Part shown: positions 1 through 8,529 of the stretch, one piece after another
Layout: every line of letters starts with the position of its first letter
Position numbering within the stretch: position 1 is the stretch's first letter
Notes under the pieces: generated by a model
Database searches by the model: none
What the model was told of the DNA's origin: nothing
The model's input: only the letters and a program-made list of their open reading frames with translations
Assembly (NCBI RefSeq): GCF_025370785.1
Contig: NZ_JAMXFA010000058.1
Coordinates: 1 to 34,067, forward strand
Origin: Laspinema olomoucense D3b
GTDB taxonomy: Bacteria; Cyanobacteriota; Cyanobacteriia; Cyanobacteriales; Laspinemataceae
Length of the DNA stretch: 34,067 nt
Direction: 5' to 3'
Position numbers and translations under genes: made by a program

Positions 1-280
1 CACTGTAGTGGAGTCGAGCAGGTAAATACACATTTGCTCGGTCTTGTCAAGCCTTTTTACTGAACCGACGCCCTAGGAATAAGGACCCTGAGAACCCAGT
101 GACCCTGAGCAAATAACGAGAGTTGATTAGAGTAAGAGTCAAGTGGCGACCCGCTGAATTGAATGAAGTTTCACGGAATGAAGGGGATTACGACACCAGA
201 CAAGGGGACTCTAAGTTAATCAGAAAGACGCTGTATTGAGAACTAGGAGCCTGTTTATATTCCAGGTTTGGAGTAGATTG
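1..280. other. Non-coding left edge, no identified gene
   Basis: I found no supportable gene here. On the plus strand, codons are open from position 1 to a TGA at 61-63. This could be the last 20 codons of a gene entering from the left, but the stretch is too short and featureless to identify. Positions 64-280 are purine-rich on the plus strand and contain stops in all frames. They lie beyond the 3' end of the minus-strand receptor gene, so they may hold its terminator or a decayed mobile-element end. Confidence 0.4.
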
Positions 281-1729
281 TTAAACCACGGACTTGAGAT
301 GCAAAGCTGCTTCTTTGAGTCGTTGGGTACCAATTTTGACTTGAGTGATCCCCGAGGCACTTTGGCAAGCACCTTGATCTAGATCCTTCATAGCACAGAG
401 AACTTGTTGGATAGCAGTGGCTTGTTCTTTGCTCTTGAGAGAGATTTCCGAGACATTGACTGCAACTTGATTAATGGCATTTCGCACCCCTTCAAAGGTG
501 GCGGCAGTTTCTCCAACGATGCGGATCCCTTCAGCGACGCTTTCGGAACTTTCGCCACTGGCGAGGACGGTGGATTTGAGGGCTTTTTCGATGTCGGTAA
601 CGAGAAGATTGATTTTTTCGGCAGATCGATGACTTTGATCGGCTAATTTGCGAATTTCTGTGGCAACGACGCCAAAGCCTTTCCCTTGTTCTCCGGCGCG
701 GACTGCTTCTACGGCAGCATTGAGAGCGAGGACGCGGGTTTGAGTGGCTAAATCGCTAACAAGCTGGGCGATCGCCCCAATTTGAGTAGCGCGTTGGCTC
801 AATTCATCCACCCGCGATTGCACCACCCCTACGGTTTGATTGAGTTTGGCCATTTCCTCCAGGGTGCGATCGACAGCTTGAGTCCCGGATCCGGTAAGGC
901 TTAGGGCTTGTTTGGCCCCAGTCGCTGATGCGATCGCTTGATGGGCCGCGTGAGCGGCAGACTGATTTAATTGTTCCATTACAATACTGGTTTGATGCAC
1001 CGCTCCAGCTTGCTGCTGGGCAATCTGCTCCTGTTCTGTGGTAGCGCTGGCAATCTGAGTGGAGGTGCTCGCCAGAGTATTGATGATATCCCTCAGGGTA
1101 GCGGCGATCGCTCCTCGGATAATCGCAAAACCCAGGGGTGAACCAATCAACAAAGCCAGGGACAACAAGGGAATAAACACAATTTGCGTGCGTTGGTACA
1201 CCTCCGCTGCTTTTTCGCGCTCTTGTTTGGCAATTTTCAACTGTAAATTAATCAACTCATTGATTTTCTCCGTGAGCGGGTCAATCACTTCATAGAGATA
1301 GCCATTAAATTCGCTGACAACAGCCCCGTTCCCAGTCTGTAAACCCACTTGCAGACGAGCAATATCGCGATCGGCACGAACGAACAATTGCTCCACTTCC
1401 CGAATAAGGCTGATTTCCTCAAGGGTCAGTTGAGTCCCTTTATAAGCCTCCCAGTTCACTTCTATCCGATTCACAGCGGTTCTCACCGATTGCAACGCCT
1501 CTTCCATCGTCCACAAACCTGCATCAGCCTTATTCACCGCATCAATCACAGAAATTCCGTAATCATCAGAAATTACCTTTAACTGCTGTAAAGGCACGAC
1601 GCGATCATCATAAATGGTTCCAACTTGTCGGTCGATATTGGCAAAAGAAATTAGGGAATAAATCCCTAACCAGGCCAAACACAGGGTAGGAATCGCGAAT
1701 CCTATATAGAGCTTTCGCCCTAACTTCAT
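281..1729 (-). CDS. Methyl-accepting chemotaxis receptor, canonical signalling tip
   Basis: Inner-membrane chemoreceptor of 482 residues that should signal to a CheA/CheW complex. A first membrane helix spans about residues 7-29. A helical periplasmic sensor of the four-helix-bundle type follows at about 30-182, then a second membrane helix at about 183-205 and an MCP coiled-coil signalling domain at about 220-482. The hairpin tip at about 333-352 is well conserved, with VLALNAAVEAVRAGEQGKGF, and should bind CheA and CheW. I chose the internal ATG at 1729 because GAGG lies 9 nt upstream and the protein then begins directly before the membrane helix. An in-frame ATG at 1780 would add 17 unremarkable residues. 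There is no obvious HAMP domain between the second helix and the signalling domain. It is the last gene of the minus-strand che cluster seen here. Confidence 0.9.
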   Translation of the reverse strand: MKLGRKLYIGFAIPTLCLAWLGIYSLISFANIDRQVGTIYDDRVVPLQQLKVISDDYGISVIDAVNKADAGLWTMEEALQSVRTAVNRIEVNWEAYKGTQLTLEEISLIREVEQLFVRADRDIARLQVGLQTGNGAVVSEFNGYLYEVIDPLTEKINELINLQLKIAKQEREKAAEVYQRTQIVFIPLLSLALLIGSPLGFAIIRGAIAATLRDIINTLASTSTQIASATTEQEQIAQQQAGAVHQTSIVMEQLNQSAAHAAHQAIASATGAKQALSLTGSGTQAVDRTLEEMAKLNQTVGVVQSRVDELSQRATQIGAIAQLVSDLATQTRVLALNAAVEAVRAGEQGKGFGVVATEIRKLADQSHRSAEKINLLVTDIEKALKSTVLASGESSESVAEGIRIVGETAATFEGVRNAINQVAVNVSEISLKSKEQATAIQQVLCAMKDLDQGACQSASGITQVKIGTQRLKEAALHLKSVV

Positions 1730-2201
1730 ATTTTTATTCCTCAAATTGGGTGATGCGCTGAGGCACTGTTGAATCGGCACTCAGCAACGGTTCACCGGAT
1801 AATTCTGGTTTTACCTTAGCCTCAACTCAATTGTTGTGCCTCGGTCCAGTGTATCAAGTGATACCTAAGTCTAATCTTTCCCGTTTCGATGCTGGATAGG
1901 TTTAAAGGTTCCTGGGATGGTTAGCTGCTTCTGGAGGCACTCAGTCCAGGTTGAAACTGCGTCCATACCGCAGGGGTCTGAAGAAACAACGGATAGGCTT
2001 TTTGGGTGTAACTAAAAATTTACATTTGTAATTACATTTTGACAAGAGAGAAAACCGAGTTTTAAAAACAATGCGATCGCCACCTATTCCAGGCCGCATC
2101 AAGATACACCCCGATTCACCGCTAAGAACCAGCAATCACCAGTGACGGCGAGGGCGTGAAGGGGAAAAACCCAGTAGAAATGCTCCCAGCCCAGACCTAA
2201 A

Positions 2202-3527
2202 TTATAAAAGTTCAAACAACTGATGAGCGTCACGGTTGAGTTGTTGAAGGCGGATTTTAGTTTCGCTTAGAGTCTGAACCGTTTCTCGGGCGGTGTGATA
2301 GGGAGAATCCAGGGCCTCGAACACTTGTTGAATCGCCGTAGCTTGCTGCTGGCTTGTCTTAGAAATAGCCCGAGTTTGGGTAGCCAGTTCACCGATCGCA
2401 CTCCAGATTGGTTCTACATTTTGCTCCGGTTCTTCCAGTTCCATGGGAACAGAATGGGGTTCAATTTCTAGTTGAGTGACCAGGGTATTCACTTGCTTGG
2501 CCGATTTTTGGGTTTCCGTGGCTAAAGTTCGCATTTTCGTCGCCACCGCATCCAGACAGTGACATTCCAATCCAGGGCGCTGGGACTCAACCCCGGCATG
2601 AAGCGCTAACAGATTGGTTTGAGTAGCTAAATCGGTCACCCGATGAGTAAGTCCATAGATTTTGCCGAGATGCCCTCTCAAAGAGAGCATTTTATCTTCT
2701 ATCTGGGCGACTTGAACCTGGGTAGACTCGGTTTCTTGAGCATGAAGACCAGCGGATTGAGTTAAGCTTTCCAGGACGGCGCTCGTTTGACTCAAGCCCT
2801 CAGCTTGGTGACTCAAAAGGGTTTCACTCACTAAGATGTTATGGGTGATTTCTTTAGCGGTAGATTGAAGGGAAAGCAGGGGATGGGCGATCGCCTCCAC
2901 GATTCGATAAGTCCAGGCGGTAGAAATCGCCAGGGTGAACAGGACTAAAACCCCACTCCCCACCCACACCCACTCCTTTAATGCCATGATCGCAATATGA
3001 GTACCTTCGCCCTTAGACAGTTGAAGCTGGTTCTGAACCGCCAGAAAATCATCCAAAGCTTGAGTGATTTCCAGGGAAAGATTGTGACTTTCAGCCGCCG
3101 CAAAAGCCCGAATAGCTTGGTCTCTTTTTTGAGTTTGTGTTAAAGTCATCAAATAGCGATTCAAGCTATCGATTTGATTTCCTAACTCTTTAATTCTATC
3201 TAAGCGAATTTGCAAATCGGGGTTTTCAAGCTGGAGATCGAGAAATTCAAGAGAGTCTTCAAATAATTGAGATTTTTTTTCATATTCAATTAAAAAATCA
3301 ACTTCGGGATTCACTAAAAAGCTGGCACTATAACGCTGCATCTGGGAAAGGCCAGAAACCATGCGTTCCGAATTATCCAGGATTTGTTGTCCTGCCGCAT
3401 CGGTATCCAGTTTTTGTTGGAGGGTCTGGGTCTGGCAAGACACAACTGCCGCAAAGCCAAGGGACAGCAATAACGGCACTGAATATCCCAGTAAAATACG
3501 GGTTTTTAGTTTTAACGGGTTCAACAT
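2202..3527 (-). CDS. Chemoreceptor-like protein with degenerate signalling tip
   Basis: A 441-residue receptor-like protein with the same architecture as its downstream neighbour. It has membrane helices at about 9-30 and 187-206, a helical periplasmic region between them, and a cytoplasmic coiled coil at about 225-441. The signalling domain is short. The tip at about 305-335 keeps TNLLAL and a glutamate plus Arg-x-Gly (GVESQRPG), but the usual NAA-E-AARAGEQG-GFAVVA stretch reads HAGVESQRPGLECHCLDAVA. The reading frame is intact and codon use resembles the neighbours, so it is not an obvious pseudogene. It may be a receptor with altered CheA/CheW binding, or a partner that forms mixed dimers or trimers with the downstream receptor. 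A 472-nt gap separates the two receptor genes. The family assignment is firm; altered function is inference. Confidence 0.82.
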   Translation of the reverse strand: MLNPLKLKTRILLGYSVPLLLSLGFAAVVSCQTQTLQQKLDTDAAGQQILDNSERMVSGLSQMQRYSASFLVNPEVDFLIEYEKKSQLFEDSLEFLDLQLENPDLQIRLDRIKELGNQIDSLNRYLMTLTQTQKRDQAIRAFAAAESHNLSLEITQALDDFLAVQNQLQLSKGEGTHIAIMALKEWVWVGSGVLVLFTLAISTAWTYRIVEAIAHPLLSLQSTAKEITHNILVSETLLSHQAEGLSQTSAVLESLTQSAGLHAQETESTQVQVAQIEDKMLSLRGHLGKIYGLTHRVTDLATQTNLLALHAGVESQRPGLECHCLDAVATKMRTLATETQKSAKQVNTLVTQLEIEPHSVPMELEEPEQNVEPIWSAIGELATQTRAISKTSQQQATAIQQVFEALDSPYHTARETVQTLSETKIRLQQLNRDAHQLFELL

Positions 3528-3781
3528 AGGTCCGTCGGTGCAACCAACAAAACATCTTGCTCACCATTCATTCGTTAAACCCGCGAATCCAGAATTCAGA
3601 AGGAAGAATATTCGATTAAAACTCACAGCACAGGGGGATTTGAAGAAAACTCATCCTGGGGGTTTGGGGGCCTCTTGTCCCCCGCTCGCTTTTGCACCGC
3701 GTCAGGGTTCTGTCCCCGAGTCTCCCTCCAGAGTGTTCTGTATCTCACCGAGTCCGGGACTCACCCCGACTCCAGAACCGA
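3528..3781. other. Gap between receptor and cheW genes with G/C-rich hairpins
   Basis: The 254 bases contain no convincing ORF. GGGGG (3666-3670) and CCCCC (3679-3683) can pair around an 8-nt loop, and GAGTC/GACTC (3750-3754, 3758-3762) forms a smaller hairpin. Neither is followed by a T-run on the minus strand, so they are not obvious terminators for the cheW transcript. They could affect readthrough into the receptor gene, but that is inference. Confidence 0.35.
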
Positions 3782-4840
3782 TTAGGGTTCTTCATTGACC
3801 TCTAATTCTCCCTGGATAAGAATTTTAGGCAGATCGAGCAAACTCATCATTTTTTCCCGATAGGGTGCTGTACCCCGGAGGTATTCATCATTGGCAGAGT
3901 GAATGGCGGCAGGTACCGGGGCAATTTTGGACGGGTGCAGATACATGACGTCGCACACTTCCTGGATAGCAATTCCGGCAACGAGTTCATCAATATGAAC
4001 AACCATCACCTTAGTGCCGCCTATGGCACGGGTGATGGGGAGGTTTAAGCTTTCCCGAATATCGATTAAGGTAACAATTTCACCCCGGAGGTTCATGTTA
4101 CCGATGATGCGACTGGGACAGCAGGGGATGGGGGTGATGTCGCGAATGTCTGTAAATTCCCGGACCACATTCAGATCCAGACCGAAATATTCATCGTTTA
4201 ACCCAATCACGGCGATCGGCATCAATCCGGTAAAATCTTCGCCTTCGCTGAGTTTCATTAAATTCTCGGCCCGCTCTTGGAAGAGGGCCATGTCTTCCGG
4301 CGTGGCATGGGGACAGAATCGGCGGTCTTTCTGAACGGAGGTCCCGGAACCGGGTATTTCTGTACCGTTGAGTTCAAAAGGTGGGGTTTCTGGAGAACCG
4401 GAATATTCAATTAATTGTTCGGGGTTGAGCAACATTACCAATTCTCCAAGGTTTTTGGCGACCCCGGTGATGTAATGGTGGGAGGGACTGCCGTTTTGTC
4501 GTCCATAAGCAATTTGGGGGGCGATCGCCTCCAAGGGAATGTCTTGCACTTCATGAACTTGGTTGACAATCAGCCCTATTTTGACGGTTTGCCACTCGAT
4601 GACGATGATGCTATCCGTAATCTGGTAATCGAGCGATCGCTGAAAGAACCGTAAGTTTAAATCCATCACGGGTAAAACTTCTCCCCGCAGATTTACCACC
4701 CCCACAATGTCCCGAGGTGCTTCATCGATGGGAGTTAATGCTGGTAAGAAAAAAATTTCTTGCACTGCCTGGGTCGTTACCCCATACCTTGACCCATTTA
4801 AGCTAAATATTAAAAAAGAGTGATGTTCGCTCACGTTCAT
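3782..4840 (-). CDS. cheW: Tandem CheW-domain coupling protein
   Basis: A 352-residue cytoplasmic coupling protein built of two CheW domains, about residues 6-150 and 205-345, joined by a linker of about 55 residues. Each domain carries the family core motif: NLRGEVLPVMDL at 50-61 and NLRGEIVTLIDI at 250-261. CheW domains link receptor tips to the CheA kinase. The usual CheW has one domain of about 150 residues, so this double version could bridge two partners. Start chosen because GGGAG sits just upstream of the ATG. Only 11 nt separate it from the end of cheR, so the two are almost certainly co-transcribed. The receptors downstream fit the role. Whether both domains are active cannot be judged from sequence. 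Confidence 0.92.
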   Translation of the reverse strand: MNVSEHHSFLIFSLNGSRYGVTTQAVQEIFFLPALTPIDEAPRDIVGVVNLRGEVLPVMDLNLRFFQRSLDYQITDSIIVIEWQTVKIGLIVNQVHEVQDIPLEAIAPQIAYGRQNGSPSHHYITGVAKNLGELVMLLNPEQLIEYSGSPETPPFELNGTEIPGSGTSVQKDRRFCPHATPEDMALFQERAENLMKLSEGEDFTGLMPIAVIGLNDEYFGLDLNVVREFTDIRDITPIPCCPSRIIGNMNLRGEIVTLIDIRESLNLPITRAIGGTKVMVVHIDELVAGIAIQEVCDVMYLHPSKIAPVPAAIHSANDEYLRGTAPYREKMMSLLDLPKILIQGELEVNEEP

Positions 4841-4851
4841 GTTCTCCCGCT

Positions 4852-6426
4852 TTAGTCCTGAGTTCCAAGGCTTTTTATCAGATATTCTTTTAATTCACTT
4901 AAAGTCATCTTTTCGGCATATTCCGCCGAATAATCTTTTGGTAATGTCTCTAAGATATCTAAGGCGGTTTTCCGCATTTTAGTGGCTCTTTTTAGGTCGG
5001 ATTCTCGTTCATAAATAGCGGCTAGTTCCAGGTAAGCTGATATAGAAAGGGGAGCGAGATAAAGAATTCGCTTTAACCAATATTTAGCCCGGTCTAAGTC
5101 TCCTTTTTCTTCAGCAATATGAGCCATGATGTAGTAAGGTTGAACCGACATCGCATCAATGGAGATAGCTTGTTGACAATACCGTTCCGCTTGGCGATAG
5201 TTTCCTAAGTTAGCATAAATTTTAGCAATCAGATAATAGGCTTGAAAATGTCGAGGCTGCAATTTAACGATATGTTGGAAGGTCTGGAGGGATTCGTCTA
5301 AACGGTCTGCTTTAAAGAGAGTCTCAGCCTTTTGCAACAGGAGACTGACCTCAGAGTTTTTAAGGCTCAGGTCGGAGGAAGAGGTGCTGGACTGATAGAG
5401 TGGCGGTGGGTTTTTATGTCGGTTTACTTTGTGCTTGAGTGGATCTAATTTCCTAGAGGTGGCGATCCCCGAGGAAGAGGGTAAGGGGAAGGAGGAAGGA
5501 AGGTTATACCCTTGATAGGGAGAAACCGGGATATTGACAGAAGAGTTATCTCGGCGTTGATAAACTACAGACTGAGCAAAAACTTTCGGAGTCAACTCGG
5601 TCAAGTTCTGCCCGTGAAGTTCAGCATGAGCCGTCATCAAGTATCCACCGGGTCGGAGGGTTTTGGCAAATTTTTGGGAAATTTCACCTATCACCGGGGA
5701 TTCAAAATAGACAAAGACATTTCGACAAATAATTAAATCTATCTCAGAGAGCTCGCCCGTCAAATCGGGAAAGCGATCGCGCGCTAAATTCCCCACCCGA
5801 AATGTGACTAAGCGGCGATATTTTTCTTCTAATTTCCATTGGTTCTTGCGTTGCTGGAAATATTGGGGCAGACGCTCGGGTTCTACCATCCGAAATGACC
5901 AAGGGCTGTATAGTCCTTGTTTTGCTTGAGCAATCGACTCGTGATTGATATCGGTTCCTAAGATAAAAAGATTCCAGTTTTCCCAGTCGGGAATGAGTTG
6001 GGTGACCAAAATAGCTAAAGAGTAGGGTTCCTCGCCGGTGGAACATCCCGCACTCCAAATCCGCAGGGAGGGTTTGGAGTTTCCCCGGGAGTTACTAACT
6101 TGTCGTTGATAAGCAATCAGTTCCGGTAGAAGGACATTTTCAAGGAGCCAAAATTGACCGCTATCTCGGAAAAAATAACTTTCACCCGTGGTTAAAAGGG
6201 TGATCAGTTCTCTCCATTCTCCGTGAGCGGCGATTCCTGAAAAGGTATTACTTTGGTCGATCCCTCCCTCTAGTAACTTATAATAATCTTCGGGGGAGGA
6301 TAATTTAAGCGAGCGCATCCGAGACCCAAGTTTACGACATAAAGCCTCTTGGTCTTGAGTCCTGATTCGCAAACCCGTATAGTTAGCAATCAGTTGGACA
6401 AAAAGTTGTATTAAAACTTCACTCAT
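4852..6426 (-). CDS. cheR: CheR-type receptor methyltransferase with C-terminal TPRs
   Basis: A 524-residue CheR family enzyme expected to methylate glutamates of chemoreceptors using S-adenosylmethionine. The short helical CheR N-domain is at about 5-75. The conserved TTGESYFFRD segment is at 79-88, the SAM-binding SAGCSTGEEPYS at 125-136, and CRNVFVYF at 234-241. A Ser/Pro-rich linker (about 295-355) leads to three or four tetratricopeptide repeats at about 363-495. CheR-TPR fusions are known in other bacteria, and the TPR part is expected to bind a protein partner in the signalling array. It precedes the double CheW gene by 11 nt. The ATG has only a weak ribosome-binding site (AAGG well upstream), but the N-terminus aligns with the family's expected start. 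Confidence 0.92.
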   Translation of the reverse strand: MSEVLIQLFVQLIANYTGLRIRTQDQEALCRKLGSRMRSLKLSSPEDYYKLLEGGIDQSNTFSGIAAHGEWRELITLLTTGESYFFRDSGQFWLLENVLLPELIAYQRQVSNSRGNSKPSLRIWSAGCSTGEEPYSLAILVTQLIPDWENWNLFILGTDINHESIAQAKQGLYSPWSFRMVEPERLPQYFQQRKNQWKLEEKYRRLVTFRVGNLARDRFPDLTGELSEIDLIICRNVFVYFESPVIGEISQKFAKTLRPGGYLMTAHAELHGQNLTELTPKVFAQSVVYQRRDNSSVNIPVSPYQGYNLPSSFPLPSSSGIATSRKLDPLKHKVNRHKNPPPLYQSSTSSSDLSLKNSEVSLLLQKAETLFKADRLDESLQTFQHIVKLQPRHFQAYYLIAKIYANLGNYRQAERYCQQAISIDAMSVQPYYIMAHIAEEKGDLDRAKYWLKRILYLAPLSISAYLELAAIYERESDLKRATKMRKTALDILETLPKDYSAEYAEKMTLSELKEYLIKSLGTQD

Positions 6427-6986
6427 TTATTTATAGAAACCTTGAGACGCCAGCTAGGGGTGTAAAACTCAGTCTGAAGAAAGGCGAATACCAGGAATGG
6501 GAGGAAACCGGGGTGTTTATGGGTTAGCATTCCTCAAAACTGGTTCAGGGGCGCGATCGCAACGGAACGCCGGGGTGGGTTGCCATCGCCTTCGATTCAA
6601 ATAAACCCATTCCCATTTTGCTTTAGATCGGCTCGGAGGAACACACAGAAGATGCAATCGACCGAGGAAGTATCATACCAAATCGGCTACTCCTCGGGAA
6701 AAACTCGCACCCTCAAGGGTGGAGCGTTTGCCGACAATGCTGCCTAGGCAGCGTTATAGAGAAAAACGACTTTTTACCACCAGATTTGGGAGCAGTTAAC
6801 TAATCACCCTATTCATTGTTATAGCCGTTTTCTGAGGATTCGTGCCAGACCCAAATGGAGCCTGGAGGCGATCGCCAGTTGCGGATGCTGGGACCTGGGT
6901 CCATCAATCACCCTGTAGCACACCAGAAACCCTGAAGTTGAGGGGGACACCGGCAATTCAAAGAGCGAAGCACCCTGGGGAGTCCG
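6427..6986. other. Gap between response regulator and cheR, with long palindrome
   Basis: These 560 bases hold no gene I can support. A plus-strand frame opening at 6842 only runs into the antisense of the regulator gene. A perfect 14-bp palindrome sits at 6739-6752. Around it, 6675-6805 has the flavour of a decayed small repeat: ACCAAATC near 6678 and CCAGATTTGG near 6780 resemble degenerate inverted ends, and CCTCAAGGGTGG also appears in inverted form in the element at 16601-16740. The cheR promoter is probably in this gap, but I cannot place it. Confidence 0.4.
6739..6752. promoter_or_regulatory. Perfect 14-bp palindrome upstream of cheR
   Basis: GCTGCCTAGGCAGC is its own reverse complement, and pairing extends three more bases on each side with one G-T wobble. 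It lies about 313 bases upstream of the cheR start. It has no loop and no T-run, so it looks more like a dimeric protein-binding site or part of a degenerate repeat than a terminator. The function is inference. Confidence 0.35.
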
Positions 6987-8342
6987 TTATGCCAACGCCG
7001 GAAAACCCATGTCCGAGAGGGGGTTCGGGCGATCGGAGCCTTTCAGGTATTTTTCAACCATTTGCAGCACCTTTTCCGCCTGGGGGGGCTTACTGAGAAA
7101 ATCTGAAGCCCCATTTAATTTGGCCCTGGTGCGGTCAATAATGCCATCCTGACTGGTGAGAATAACAATCGGGGTCTCGCGAAATAGATTACTTTGACGT
7201 AAAAAATTGCACAGATTATAGCCATTTGTCTGGGGCATAACCAGATCTAAAAAGATAAAATCCGGCTTTTTCTCCGAGAGGATAGCTACCCCTTGCATAG
7301 GGTCCTGAATGGCGATCGTATCGTAACCGGCAGGTTGGAGGATGCCAGCGAGGAGTTCGCAAACCAGGGGACTATCATCAATACAAGCAATCAAGGGTTT
7401 TTTGGGGGCTACTGCCGCCCGAACGATGCGCCACTGTTCCAGAGGGGAAGGCCAATCGGAGACGGTTTGTAGAGAGATTTTACCTTGTTCTACGAAATGA
7501 TGCAAAGTTCGGGTCACCCCAACGATGGATTGCTTGCGCTCGATCGCCAGGTCCCAAATCGTATTTTCACCGTTGAAGAGGGTATTGAGGGTCAAAAATG
7601 ACTCGGAACTGACTTGTTGTTTGAGCTGGGTGGGATGGCTTAATACCGGGGACAAATCAGGGCTAATGTAGTGTAACCCGAGTTGTTCCCACTGTTCCCA
7701 GAGCTGTTCGGCTTTCTGAAACACCTGAGCCACATCCAAGGAGGATAAGGCGATATTGCTGGGTATCTGTAAAGACTCCAGGGAGAGGGGATGCCAATGG
7801 GTGCTAATTTTGGGATAGCTGGCTAGGTTAAATAAGGCTTCTAAGCTACTGGTGCGAATAAGCGCTTTGGCATGAGTAGGACTGAGCAGATGTTGCTCCA
7901 TCCCCGGTTGGAGAAGTTGAAATTCCCAGGGTTCTCCCTCGGCCACATCTTGGGGATCGACCACAAACTTGGGGCAGTGTTGTCGCAACGCTCTGGACCA
8001 CCGCCGGACCCGGTGAACACTTTCAGTAATGTAGAGTAACCGGCCCATGACTAGGTAAAATCGCCACTGGCGTTCCCCGGGACAGGGATTGGATGGGGGA
8101 GCCTTACCTTGGCGAACTGAGGGGGAAGCACTATCCCCTTTCGGGGTGGAGCGCTTTTTCCCCAGTGACTGATTCGGTCTCACCGGAAGGCGATCGCGAA
8201 GGGGGTTAGGCCCAGGCTCAGGGGGTTGGGAAGATCTAGTGTATTCTTGAGCTACAACCAGCCATATCCCCGTCACTTTTTGCTGCATTAGCGCGGCTAA
8301 CTCACCAGCAATTTTTGCACAGCCTAAAGACTCCAATATCAT
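6987..8342 (-). CDS. PatA-like response regulator (C-terminal receiver)
   Basis: A 451-residue regulator of the cyanobacterial PatA/PixG/TaxP1 type, which usually opens taxis operons. Residues 1-33 start the PATAN-type N-domain. An unusual Pro/Arg/Ser-rich stretch at about 34-92 interrupts it before the family segment with GRLLY at 100-104 and HRVRRWSRALRQHCP at 110-124. A helical middle region leads to a receiver domain at about 316-433. That domain has the acidic pair Asp322/Asp323, the phosphoacceptor Asp366 (FLDLVMP), Thr396 and Lys418 (SKP). All receiver catalytic residues are present, so phosphorylation by a CheA-type kinase is plausible. It lies upstream of cheR on the same strand but 560 nt away, so it may have its own transcript. 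No DNA-binding domain is visible. Confidence 0.88.
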   Translation of the reverse strand: MILESLGCAKIAGELAALMQQKVTGIWLVVAQEYTRSSQPPEPGPNPLRDRLPVRPNQSLGKKRSTPKGDSASPSVRQGKAPPSNPCPGERQWRFYLVMGRLLYITESVHRVRRWSRALRQHCPKFVVDPQDVAEGEPWEFQLLQPGMEQHLLSPTHAKALIRTSSLEALFNLASYPKISTHWHPLSLESLQIPSNIALSSLDVAQVFQKAEQLWEQWEQLGLHYISPDLSPVLSHPTQLKQQVSSESFLTLNTLFNGENTIWDLAIERKQSIVGVTRTLHHFVEQGKISLQTVSDWPSPLEQWRIVRAAVAPKKPLIACIDDSPLVCELLAGILQPAGYDTIAIQDPMQGVAILSEKKPDFIFLDLVMPQTNGYNLCNFLRQSNLFRETPIVILTSQDGIIDRTRAKLNGASDFLSKPPQAEKVLQMVEKYLKGSDRPNPLSDMGFPALA

Positions 8343-8529
8343 AATTAGCCGCTCTTGAGTCGTTTTTTCATCACTAAGTTAGCCCGTTTTGAGGAGTTTG
8401 GACATCCGTATATTTCCCGATTCCGTCCCCTTGAAGACAGGGCGCGGCCCCCAACTTGTGTCCCTTGATTGTCAACCGGGGAATGGCTACGGGGTTTGGG
8501 GGGAGGACACCTCACGAACTGGGGGAAAT

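Noticed and set aside
1-280. Possible group II intron or transposon end at the left edge
   Set aside because: Some phrases (for example GTGGCGACCCGCTGA) feel like structured RNA, but I cannot identify domain V or any boundary. A covariance-model search would decide.
1730-1780. 17-residue N-terminal extension of the first receptor
   Set aside because: The internal ATG has GAGG at good spacing and places the membrane helix at the N-terminus, as usual for receptors.
3361-3798. 145-codon plus-strand frame across the cheW-receptor gap
   Set aside because: It overlaps the start of the receptor gene antisense and lacks any domain or start signal.
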